From an uncultured Clostridia bacterium (GTDB lineage: Bacteria > Bacillota > Clostridia > TANB77 > CAG-508), in assembly GCA_934167135.1 (NCBI GenBank), contig CAKPKI010000061.1:1-10401 (forward strand): DNA of 10,401 bases. The letters are read 5' to 3'. The notes below the pieces were generated by a model. It saw nothing but the letters and a program-made list of their open reading frames with translations, ran no database searches and was not told where the DNA came from. Positions 1 to 6,440 of the stretch are shown here, piece after piece. The position numbers and the translations under genes were made by a program. Each line of letters starts with the position of its first letter. Position 1 is the stretch's first letter.

Positions 1-21
1 GATACTTTTTACTAATTCTTT

Positions 22-40
22 AAATATTATTTCAATATTT
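22..40 (-). other. AT-only hairpin in leader of off-window transcript
   Basis: A perfect 7-bp inverted repeat (AAATATT / AATATTT) with a 5-nt loop lies about 20-40 nt downstream of the predicted start site of the leftward promoter at 67-95. It has no G-C pairs and no U-tract, so it is unlikely to be a terminator. It could be a minor leader structure or simply a product of AT-rich sequence. Confidence 0.2.
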
Positions 41-66
41 TTTGTCTGTTGCTCGGTACAGTTATT

Positions 67-95
67 ATCTTAACACCTCAGTCGAAAAATGTCAA
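67..95 (-). promoter_or_regulatory. Strong sigma-A promoter firing off the left edge
   Basis: On the minus strand a perfect -35 TTGACA (90-95) is separated by exactly 17 nt from a -10 TAAGAT (67-72). Runs of A and T just upstream (about 96-130) resemble an UP element. The predicted start is near position 60, so the transcript runs leftward out of the window. No ribosome binding site or start codon is seen in the remaining ~60 nt. The target is therefore a gene with a long leader or an RNA gene such as an rRNA operon, which cannot be decided here. Confidence 0.75.
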
Positions 96-238
96 CACTT
101 TTTTTAAAACTTTTTCAAAAAAAATTTACAAAATAATACTTTATTTAAAATCAATATTCTAAAAAGCCTGAAAACACTAGTTTTTATTACTTTTTTGTAT
201 TATTACAGAATTTTTAAAATTTCAACTTATTTTTATTT
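96..238. other. AT-rich intergenic spacer after ylmC
   Basis: This stretch follows the ylmC stop codon and is almost pure A+T. I looked for an intrinsic terminator for sigG-ylmC and found only weak AT-only palindromes (for example around 168-182 and 209-224) without a GC core. No open reading frame with a plausible ribosome binding site is present. The part next to the promoter at 67-95 may act as an UP element. Confidence 0.4.
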
Positions 239-475
239 CTAAATCTCAACCAATATTAAATCTTCACTTATACATTTTATCCTTTCCCAAGGAATAATTA
301 TATCATTTGTGTTTGAAAACAAACTCATTAACTTATTTTTTCCACCTGGTACAATTATAGATGTTATTCTTCCAGTATCTAAATCAGCACATACATCTTG
401 AACAAATCCCAATCTTTTTCCGTCTGAAATATTAATTACCTCTTTATGTTTAAAATCTAATCCTTTATCATTCAT
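239..475 (-). CDS. ylmC: YlmC/YmxH family sporulation protein (PRC-barrel)
   Basis: This 78-residue protein fits the YlmC/YmxH family, small single-domain PRC-barrel proteins found in spore-forming Firmicutes. The visible pattern is a beta-rich opening with a K-R-L-G-F-V-Q-D segment (about residues 20-27), an acidic D-L-D-T-G-R turn (about 32-37), then I-I-V-P-G-G and a closing I-I-P-W-E-R-I strand (about 60-66) typical of this barrel. The start is well supported: AAGGAG lies 8 nt before the ATG. It follows sigG by about 107 nt on the same strand, a neighbourhood often seen in spore formers, so co-expression late in the forespore is plausible. The exact molecular role of the family is not established. 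There is no signal peptide or membrane segment, so it is probably cytoplasmic. The stop codon is TAG. Confidence 0.85.
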   Translation of the reverse strand: MNDKGLDFKHKEVINISDGKRLGFVQDVCADLDTGRITSIIVPGGKNKLMSLFSNTNDIIIPWERIKCISEDLILVEI

Positions 476-582
476 ATAAAAATCTCCTTACCATGTTTCT
501 TTTATTATATGAATAATATATTTTATTGTTACTGTTATTGGTCTATTTTGAATTAATACATGATTTTGTAATATAACATTTT

Positions 583-1356
583 TTATTTATAGTATCTTTT
601 TATATTTTCTAATGCACTTTTTTCTAGTCTAGAAACTTGCGCTTGGGATATTCCTATTTCTTCTGCAACTTCAGTTTGTGTGCGTCCATTAAAATATCTT
701 TTTTCTATAATTTTTCTTTCCTTGCTATTAAGCCTTTTAAGTGCCTCTACAATAGTCATATTGTCTGCCCAGTTTTCATCACTATTTTTTGTATCTTTAA
801 CTTGATCCATTATAAATATACTTTCACTTCCATCATTATATATTGGTTCTTGCAGAGATACTGGATCTTGTATTGCATCAAAGCTAAATGCAATTTCTTC
901 TTTTTCTACGCCAAGTTCTTTTGCAATTTCTTCTATTGTTGGTTCTCTCCCTTTTTCTTTATTATATCTATCTTTAAATTGGATTGCTTTATATGCTAAA
1001 TCTCTAACAGACCTACTTACTCGTATTGTATTATTATCTCTTAAATATCTTCTTATTTCTCCTATAATCATCGGCACTGCATAGGTGCTAAATTGAACAT
1101 TCTGAGATAAATCAAAATTATCAATTGATTTTATTAATCCTATACATCCTATTTGAAATAAATCATCTGCATTTTCTCCTCTACCATAAAACCTTTGTAT
1201 TACACTTAAAACTAATCTTAGATTTCCGCCTATAAATTTTGTTCTTGCCTCTTCATCTCCTTGTTTTATTTTTATAAATAGTTCATCTTTTTCTTTATTT
1301 GTTAGTACTGGTAGTTGTGCTGTGTTCACTCCACAAATTTCTACCTTATTAATCAA
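583..1356 (-). CDS. sigG: RNA polymerase sporulation sigma factor SigG
   Basis: This is sigma-G, the late forespore sigma factor. From the start chosen here it has 257 residues, against about 260 in Bacillus subtilis. The N-terminal N-K-V-E-I-C-G-V motif (residues 3-10) is diagnostic. Region 2 follows (G-N-L-R-L-V-L-S-V-I-Q-R-F at 44-56, D-D-L-F-Q-I-G-C-I-G-L at 64-74, F-S-T-Y-A-V-P-M-I-I-G-E at 89-100), then region 3 and the region 4.2 helix-turn-helix (T-Q-T-E-V-A-E-E-I-G-I-S-Q-A-Q-V-S-R-L-E at 226-245). Asn45 is where sigma-G carries Asn and sigma-F carries Glu, a position linked in B. subtilis to recognition by the anti-sigma factor CsfB/Gin. I place the start at the TTG at 1354-1356, 8 nt after AAAGGAGG. 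The longer frame to 1383 would begin inside the hairpin loop and add nine residues absent from homologues. It lies downstream of ptsI, with no sigE in the window. Confidence 0.95.
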   Translation of the reverse strand: MINKVEICGVNTAQLPVLTNKEKDELFIKIKQGDEEARTKFIGGNLRLVLSVIQRFYGRGENADDLFQIGCIGLIKSIDNFDLSQNVQFSTYAVPMIIGEIRRYLRDNNTIRVSRSVRDLAYKAIQFKDRYNKEKGREPTIEEIAKELGVEKEEIAFSFDAIQDPVSLQEPIYNDGSESIFIMDQVKDTKNSDENWADNMTIVEALKRLNSKERKIIEKRYFNGRTQTEVAEEIGISQAQVSRLEKSALENIKRYYK

Positions 1357-1417
1357 ATAAAAAACCTCCTTTTGAAATAACATTATTTATATTATTTCCA
1401 AAAAGGAGGTTTTTATT
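1356..1417 (-). terminator. Intrinsic terminator of ptsI, sequestering the sigG RBS
   Basis: A long inverted repeat has its 5' arm at 1392-1417, an 11-nt loop at 1381-1391 and its 3' arm at 1356-1380. The core pairs CCTCC with GGAGG, flanked by A/T pairs, with small bulges. On the minus strand GGAGG is followed at once by TTTTTTATT, the classic intrinsic-terminator form. It lies 12 nt after the ptsI stop codon and so ends the fruK-fruA-ptsH-ptsI transcript. The U-tract doubles as the spacer between the sigG Shine-Dalgarno and its TTG start. Confidence 0.8.
1365..1373 (-). promoter_or_regulatory. sigG ribosome binding site within a terminator arm
   Basis: AAAAGGAGG on the minus strand is a near-perfect Shine-Dalgarno placed 8 nt before the TTG codon at 1354-1356, and it decides the sigG start. 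The same bases form the GC core of the 3' arm of the hairpin at 1356-1417. The site would therefore be paired in any transcript that contains the whole hairpin. Confidence 0.8.
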
Positions 1418-1418
1418 C
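1390..1418 (-). promoter_or_regulatory. Candidate sigma-F/sigma-G type promoter for sigG
   Basis: On the minus strand GGAAATAATA (1390-1399) matches the sigma-F -10 consensus GGNNANANTR at every fixed position. GAATA at 1414-1418 matches the -35 form GYATA at four of five positions, with a 14-nt spacer (about 15 is usual). The predicted start falls near 1383, within the hairpin loop. The resulting mRNA would lack the 5' arm and keep the Shine-Dalgarno open. The match is by eye in AT-rich DNA, so support is moderate. Confidence 0.45.
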
Positions 1419-1429
1419 TTTTTCTATAT

Positions 1430-3127
1430 TTACTTGATTGAAAATTTTCTCAATCTTTCTTCTACTTCTTTTGCAGAATTCATTTTTAGAATTTCATCTG
1501 CTAGTTCTTTACAATCGGATTTTTCTAATTCACTTATTCTTTTTCTAGCTTTTAAGATATTATTAGAATTCATAGAAAATTCATCTAATCCTAGACCTAT
1601 TAATAATGGAATATATAGTTCATCTCCAGCTGCTTCTCCACACATTCCACAAAATATTCCAGCATCATGTGCACCATCTATCGCTTGTTTTATCAATTTT
1701 ATTACTGCTGGATGGAATTTTGTGTACAAATTCGCTATTTTTTCATTTCCTCTTTCAACTGCAACTGTATATTGAATTAGGTCATTTGTTCCAATGCTAA
1801 AAAAATCACATTCTTTTGCTAATCCATATGAAATTAATGCTGCTGATGGGATCTCTATCATTATCCCAACTTTTATATCTTTTTTATATTTTATATTTTC
1901 ACTATCTAATTCCTTCTTGCATTCTTCTAATACTCTCTTTGCCTCTCTTAACTCTTCTATTGAGGATATCATTGGAAACATTATTGATAAGTTGCCATAT
2001 GCACTTGCTTTTAGTATCGCTCTTAGCTGTGTTTTAAATATCATAATATTATCTAAACAAAGACGTATTGCTCTATATCCTAAAAATGGGTTTGCCTCTT
2101 TTTCTAATTGTAGATATTTTACTTCTTTATCTCCCCCTACATCTAATGTTCTTATTATTGCTGGTCTACCCTCTAATTTTTCAGCTATTTGCTTATATGC
2201 TAGATATTGCTCTTCTTCTGATGGCATATTTGCACTATCCATATATAAAAACTCACTTCTAAGTAAACCTACTCCTTCTGCTGTATTTTTTAATATAGTT
2301 TCTACATCTGCTGGTGTTCCTATATTAGCAACTAGTTCTACTACATATCCATCAGCAGTTTTGGTAACTTCTTCTTTATATTTTTCTAACTCTTGTTTTT
2401 CTTTAGATATTAATTCTTTCTTTTTTTCTAATTTTTCTTTTTCTTCTTTTGATGGATTTAAATATATTTCTCCTTTTTCTCCATCTATTCCTATAAAATC
2501 ACCTTTTCTAAATATTTTTGTTGCATTTTCTACTTTTGTTATAGCAGGAATATTTCGTGTTCTTGCCATTATTGATGTATGTGAATTTGTTCCTCCTAAT
2601 TCTGTTATTATTCCTTCTATATTTTCAAAGTCTAATTTTGCAGTGTCTGATGTGGTTAATTCTGTAGCTACTATTATTGTATTTGGTTCTAATTTGTTTA
2701 ATTTTACTACTTCTTCTTTAAGTAATTTTGCAAGTATCCTATTTTTAATGTCTGCAATGTCTCTAGACCTAGAAGCCATATATTCATCATTCATATTTTC
2801 AAATATTTGAATAACACTATTAAAACCAATTTCTACTGCATATTCTGCATTATATTTTAAATCTTGTATCCCTTTTTCTGTTTCTTGAATTAACGCTGGA
2901 TCTTCTAATATCATTAAATATGCTGACATTATTTCTTTTTCAGTTCCAGTTTTCTTTTCTACTATTTCTTTTGTTTCTGTTTCTACATCTTTTAGTGCCT
3001 TCTTAAATCTGTCTATTTCTGCATTTGTATCTTCTATTGTGTCTTTTTCTATTTTTCTTTCTTCATTTTTTATTAATACTACATTTCCAAATCCAATCCC
3101 TATAGATACACCTTTTCCTTTTATCAT
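1430..3127 (-). CDS. ptsI: PTS Enzyme I (PEP-protein phosphotransferase)
   Basis: Enzyme I takes phosphate from phosphoenolpyruvate onto a histidine and passes it to HPr, starting the phosphotransferase cascade in the cytoplasm. The 565-residue length is normal. The N-terminal part (about 1-140) contains the HPr-binding helical region. The phospho-histidine is His183 in G-G-T-N-S-H-T-S-I-M-A-R (178-189). The C-terminal PEP-binding barrel shows G-L-L-R-S-E-F-L (287-294), the signature D-F-F-S-I-G-T-N-D-L-I-Q-Y-T (441-454) and the catalytic Cys496 in G-M-C-G-E-A-A-G-D (494-502). No key residue is missing. The start ATG is preceded by AGGAGGG at about 5 nt. It lies 29 nt downstream of ptsH as the last gene of the fru-pts operon, and is followed at once by the terminator that overlaps the sigG leader. 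Confidence 0.97.
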   Translation of the reverse strand: MIKGKGVSIGIGFGNVVLIKNEERKIEKDTIEDTNAEIDRFKKALKDVETETKEIVEKKTGTEKEIMSAYLMILEDPALIQETEKGIQDLKYNAEYAVEIGFNSVIQIFENMNDEYMASRSRDIADIKNRILAKLLKEEVVKLNKLEPNTIIVATELTTSDTAKLDFENIEGIITELGGTNSHTSIMARTRNIPAITKVENATKIFRKGDFIGIDGEKGEIYLNPSKEEKEKLEKKKELISKEKQELEKYKEEVTKTADGYVVELVANIGTPADVETILKNTAEGVGLLRSEFLYMDSANMPSEEEQYLAYKQIAEKLEGRPAIIRTLDVGGDKEVKYLQLEKEANPFLGYRAIRLCLDNIMIFKTQLRAILKASAYGNLSIMFPMISSIEELREAKRVLEECKKELDSENIKYKKDIKVGIMIEIPSAALISYGLAKECDFFSIGTNDLIQYTVAVERGNEKIANLYTKFHPAVIKLIKQAIDGAHDAGIFCGMCGEAAGDELYIPLLIGLGLDEFSMNSNNILKARKRISELEKSDCKELADEILKMNSAKEVEERLRKFSIK

Positions 3128-3156
3128 CAGTTCCCTCCTAAATCTAATACAGAAAT

Positions 3157-3420
3157 TTATTCTCCGAATTTATTTTCAAATTCTTTTAATATTTCTGTCA
3201 TTGCTTTTTCTTCGTCTTCTCCATCACATTCTATTTCAACCTCTGTTTTGGCCTTTATTCCCAATGCCATTATTCCCAAAATAGATTTTGCACTTGCTAC
3301 CTTTTCATTTGCTTTTATATTAATGTTACATTTAAATGTATTTGCTATTTTTGCCAATTCTCCAGCTGGTCTAGCATGTAATCCTGTTTCATTTTGCAAT
3401 ATTACTTTTTCTTTTATCAT
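3157..3420 (-). CDS. ptsH: Phosphocarrier protein HPr
   Basis: HPr carries phosphate from Enzyme I to EIIA domains. From the ATG at 3418-3420 the protein has 87 residues, and the two hallmark sites fall on their canonical numbers. The phospho-acceptor is His15 in T-G-L-H-A-R-P-A, and the regulatory site is Ser46 in S-A-K-S-I-L-G-I. This numbering, plus AAAGGA 8 nt upstream, argues for this start over the ATG at 3427-3429, which would directly abut the Shine-Dalgarno. Ser46 is the target of HPr kinase in Gram-positive bacteria, where HPr-Ser-P acts with CcpA in carbon catabolite repression. Its presence suggests that circuit exists here, although neither hprK nor ccpA is in the window. The gene lies just after fruA and before ptsI. 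Confidence 0.96.
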   Translation of the reverse strand: MIKEKVILQNETGLHARPAGELAKIANTFKCNINIKANEKVASAKSILGIMALGIKAKTEVEIECDGEDEEKAMTEILKEFENKFGE

Positions 3421-3440
3421 TTTTATCATCCTTTCATTTA

Positions 3441-5363
3441 TTATATTGCTTTTCTATATTCTTCTAAATTCTTTTTTAATAAAGACATAATTGCCATCGA
3501 AATTACTGAACCAATTAGTATTGCTAGTAAATATAAAAGCGGATTTCCTATTGTTGCTATTACGAATATTCCACCATGTGGAGCTCTTAATGTACAGTTA
3601 AACAACATAGATAATGCTCCTGTTACTGCTGAACCAACAACAAATGCTGGTATTGTTCTTAACGGGTCTGCTGAAGCAAATGGTATTGCACCTTCTGATA
3701 TAAATGATAATCCCATAATATAGTTAACATATGCTGCTTGCTTGTCTTTTTTTGCAATTTTTTTTGGGAAGAATGTTGCAAGTAATGCAATTGCTAATGG
3801 TGGTACCATTCCTCCTGCCATAACAGCTGCCATTATTTCATATTGTCCTGATGCTAACATTCCTGTTCCAAATGTATATGCAGCTTTATTTACTGGTCCT
3901 CCTAAGTCAATTGCCATCATTCCTCCTAAGATTGCTCCTAATAAAACTTTGTTTGCTGTACTCATTGATGATAAATAATTGTTTATTCCTGTGTTTATCG
4001 CTCCTACATATGGATTAATTAATAACATGAATGCTCCTATTATCATTATTCCAAAAACAGGATATAATAATATTGTTTTTATTCCTTCAATACTTTCTGG
4101 AAGATAACTACATATTTTCTTTAAAGCTATTACTATATATCCACCAGCAAATCCTGCAATTAGTGCTCCCAAAAATCCTGAGCTCACAAGTGTTATTGTA
4201 TCGTCTGTTAATGATGCAAATGTTGTTCCTTGTACTGCTAATATTCCTCCAACGAAACCAACTGCTAATCCTGGCCTATCTGCAATACTCATTGCTATAT
4301 ATCCTGCTAAAATATATAGCATTACATTAAATGCCGCTCCTCCTACTGTTTTGAAAAATGCCGCTAGCGGAGTATTCATACCAAAATTTGATGGATTTAT
4401 ACTATAGTCATCAAATAAAAATGCTAGTGCTATTAAAATTCCTCCACCTACTACAAATGGCAACATATGTGTTACACCATTCATTAAATGTTTATATATT
4501 TGAGTTCCTATTCCTTCTTTTTCTATTTCTTCATTTTTTGTGTTCTCTTTTTCTGATGAATGGTATATTGGTGCTGATTCTGATAATGCATGTTGTATTA
4601 ATTCTTTAGGTTTATTTATTCCATCTGCTACTTTTGCTTTTATTAATTTTTTTCCATCAAATCTTGATAAGTCTATTTTGGTGTCTGCTGCTATTATTAT
4701 GGCTTTTGCTTCTTTTATTTCCTCTTTGCTAAATTTGTTTTTTATACCAGATGCACCATGCGTTTCTACCTTGACTTTATATCCTAATTCTTCTCCCTCT
4801 TTTTCTAATGCTTCTGCTGCCATATAGGTATGTGCTATTCCTGTAGGGCATGCTGTTATTGCAAGTATATCATAACCTTCTGTTTCTCTTTTTTGTTCAT
4901 TTTCCTTTATTTTTTCAGCTCTATCTATACACAACTTAAATTCCTCTGGTGTTTCTGCTTTTAATAATTCTTTTCTAAAGTTTTCATCCATTAATAGTGC
5001 TGATAATCTACTTAATACTTCTAGGTGAACATTGTCTTTTGAGTTTGGTGCTGCTATTAAAAATATTAGTTTTACTGGTTGTCCATCTAGTGAATTAAAT
5101 TCTACTCCGTTTGGAACTACCATTGCTGATAATCCTGGTTTTGAAACTGCGTCTGTTTTTCCATGTGGTATTGCAATTCCTTCACCAATTCCAGTTGAAC
5201 CTTCTTTTTCTCTTTTTAGAACTACTTTTTTATATTCTTCTTTGTTTATTATATTTCCATTATTAGTCATTAGTTCTATCATTTGATCAATGAGTTCTTC
5301 TTTATTTTTGGCTATACCATTAATTTTTATAGCATTTGTACTCAGTAAGTCTGTAATTTTCAT
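3441..5363 (-). CDS. fruA: Fructose-specific PTS permease, EIIABC
   Basis: This is the membrane permease that imports fructose while phosphorylating it to fructose-1-phosphate. About 640 residues hold three domains. EIIA (about 1-150) has the active His67 in G-I-G-E-G-I-A-I-P-H-G-K-T. EIIB (about 163-265) has the phospho-cysteine Cys172 in I-T-A-C-P-T-G-I-A-H-T-Y. EIIC (about 285-635) is a multi-helix integral membrane domain with L-P-F-V-V-G-G-G-I-L, A-I-D-L-G-G-P-V-N-K-A-A and A-P-H-G-G-I-F. Domain order and motifs match B. subtilis FruA. I chose the ATG at 5361-5363 because the resulting M-K-I-T-D-L-L matches the family N-terminus. An in-frame ATG at 5373-5375 sits directly against the AAAGGA and is less likely, although the chosen site has a long spacing of about 12 nt. 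It lies 41 nt after fruK in the same operon. Confidence 0.96.
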   Translation of the reverse strand: MKITDLLSTNAIKINGIAKNKEELIDQMIELMTNNGNIINKEEYKKVVLKREKEGSTGIGEGIAIPHGKTDAVSKPGLSAMVVPNGVEFNSLDGQPVKLIFLIAAPNSKDNVHLEVLSRLSALLMDENFRKELLKAETPEEFKLCIDRAEKIKENEQKRETEGYDILAITACPTGIAHTYMAAEALEKEGEELGYKVKVETHGASGIKNKFSKEEIKEAKAIIIAADTKIDLSRFDGKKLIKAKVADGINKPKELIQHALSESAPIYHSSEKENTKNEEIEKEGIGTQIYKHLMNGVTHMLPFVVGGGILIALAFLFDDYSINPSNFGMNTPLAAFFKTVGGAAFNVMLYILAGYIAMSIADRPGLAVGFVGGILAVQGTTFASLTDDTITLVSSGFLGALIAGFAGGYIVIALKKICSYLPESIEGIKTILLYPVFGIMIIGAFMLLINPYVGAINTGINNYLSSMSTANKVLLGAILGGMMAIDLGGPVNKAAYTFGTGMLASGQYEIMAAVMAGGMVPPLAIALLATFFPKKIAKKDKQAAYVNYIMGLSFISEGAIPFASADPLRTIPAFVVGSAVTGALSMLFNCTLRAPHGGIFVIATIGNPLLYLLAILIGSVISMAIMSLLKKNLEEYRKAI

Positions 5364-5404
5364 TTTTACAATCATTCCTTTCTTTCGTATAGTTCATTTA
5401 GAAC

Positions 5405-6310
5405 TTAGTCTATTTCTTTTAATAGGTGTGCTACTTCTTTTTCTGTTGCTAATTCCATTGAGAATGCACTTGCACTCCCTGTAGCAATTCCCATTTTAAA
5501 AGCTTTTTCAAAATCTCCACTTTTTTCATATCCAGCAATAAACCCTGCTACCATGGAGTCTCCTGCACCAACTGTATTTATTACTTTTCCTTTTGGTGCT
5601 TTTAAGTAATAGTCTTTTTTATCATGTGTTACTAATATTGCTCCTTCTCCTCCTAATGATATTAGTACATTTTGTGCTCCCATTTTTTGAAGTTGTTTTG
5701 CATGTTTTATTATATCTTCTTTACTATTTATTTTTTCCATAAAAATTTCTTCTAATTCTTCTTTATTTGGTTTTATTAGAAATGGTTCATATTTTAATAC
5801 ATTTATTAATAACTCTTTTGTTGCATCTACTACAAATTTAACTTTACTTTGTTTTAGTTTTTTACATATTATTTCATATATATTATTATTTATACATCTT
5901 GGTATATTTCCAGCCAATATTACCACATCTTTTGTTTTTATATTATTTATTTTCTCTAATAGTTCTTTTATATTTTCTTCTGTTATATTAGGTCCGTTTC
6001 CATTTAATGCTGTTTCTACTTGTGAATTTATTTTTACATTTATTCTTGTTATTCCATCTCTTACTTTTATAAAATCTGTTTTTATTCCTTTTTGTTCTAT
6101 TTTCTTTTTTAGTTCTTCTCCTGTAAATCCCGCTATAAAGCCTAAAGCAGTGTTTTCTATTCCTAAGTTTTTTAGTACTGTAGAAACATTTAGCCCTTTT
6201 CCTCCTGCTAATATTTTTTCCGTTTTTGTTCTATTTATTTTTCCGATTTCAAAGTTATCTACTTGTGATATATAGTCTAATGCTGGATTAAATGTTATAG
6301 TATATATCAT
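5405..6310 (-). CDS. fruK: 1-phosphofructokinase
   Basis: FruK phosphorylates fructose-1-phosphate, the product of FruA, to fructose-1,6-bisphosphate with ATP. The 301-residue protein is a PfkB-family sugar kinase. It shows N-P-A-L-D-Y near the N-terminus (8-13), the glycine-rich substrate-binding G-G-K-G-L-N-V (36-42) and the catalytic anion-hole motif V-G-A-G-D-S-M-V-A-G-F (247-257) with the predicted base Asp251. The start at the ATG 6308-6310 follows GAGG by 8 nt and gives M-I-Y-T-I-T, the usual family opening. A GTG three codons upstream overlaps the Shine-Dalgarno. It is the first gene of the fru-pts operon. In many Firmicutes a DeoR-type fruR precedes it, but here the upstream neighbour is a CarD-like gene separated by a terminator. 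Confidence 0.95.
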   Translation of the reverse strand: MIYTITFNPALDYISQVDNFEIGKINRTKTEKILAGGKGLNVSTVLKNLGIENTALGFIAGFTGEELKKKIEQKGIKTDFIKVRDGITRINVKINSQVETALNGNGPNITEENIKELLEKINNIKTKDVVILAGNIPRCINNNIYEIICKKLKQSKVKFVVDATKELLINVLKYEPFLIKPNKEELEEIFMEKINSKEDIIKHAKQLQKMGAQNVLISLGGEGAILVTHDKKDYYLKAPKGKVINTVGAGDSMVAGFIAGYEKSGDFEKAFKMGIATGSASAFSMELATEKEVAHLLKEID

Positions 6311-6335
6311 TTGCTTCACCTCATTTTGATATCAT

Positions 6336-6362
6336 ATTATCATACTTATTTTTAATTTACAA
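6336..6362 (-). promoter_or_regulatory. Possible sigma-A promoter of the fruK-fruA-ptsH-ptsI operon
   Basis: On the minus strand TTGTAA (6357-6362) is followed after 15 nt by GATAAT (6336-6341), 26 nt before the fruK start. Overlapping TATGATA repeats and a TGATATCA palindrome (6326-6333) lie just downstream and could be an operator. The match is weak and the spacing short, but the operon follows a terminator and needs a promoter in this interval. I found no convincing cre site. Confidence 0.35.
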
Positions 6363-6382
6363 TATAGTTTTTTATTTTTAAT

Positions 6383-6425
6383 TAAAAAAAAGAACCATAA
6401 TTTTACAATTAAATTATAGTTCTTT
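6383..6425 (-). terminator. Intrinsic terminator of the carD-like gene
   Basis: The minus strand carries a 15-bp stem with one G-U pair (arms 6411-6425 and 6389-6403), a 7-nt loop, and a run of T immediately after the 3' arm (6383-6388). It begins about 16 nt after the CarD-like stop codon. It separates that gene from the fru-pts operon. Confidence 0.85.
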
Positions 6426-6440
6426 CTTTATTCGATTTTT

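Noticed and set aside
504..532. Possible promoter before ylmC (GTAACA, 17 nt, TATAAT; also a sigma-E-like CATATAAT)
   Set aside because: The -35 matches only four of six positions and no sigma-E -35 is found at the right distance. Such words are expected by chance in DNA this AT-rich, and ylmC can be read from sigG.
637..999. Plus-strand frame opposite sigG, rich in Phe, Cys and Ile
   Set aside because: It is an antisense shadow of the conserved sigma-G coding sequence with no sign of independent coding.
1794..2810. Long plus-strand open frame (338 codons) antisense to ptsI
   Set aside because: It lies wholly inside a gene with all Enzyme I motifs, is rich in Ser, Phe, Leu and Ile as expected opposite a Lys/Glu-rich AT-rich gene, and has no ribosome binding site or recognisable family.
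6311..6440. cre site or FruR operator before fruK
   Set aside because: No sequence resembling the CcpA cre consensus was seen. The short palindrome and repeats near 6326-6345 are too small and AT-only to call an operator.
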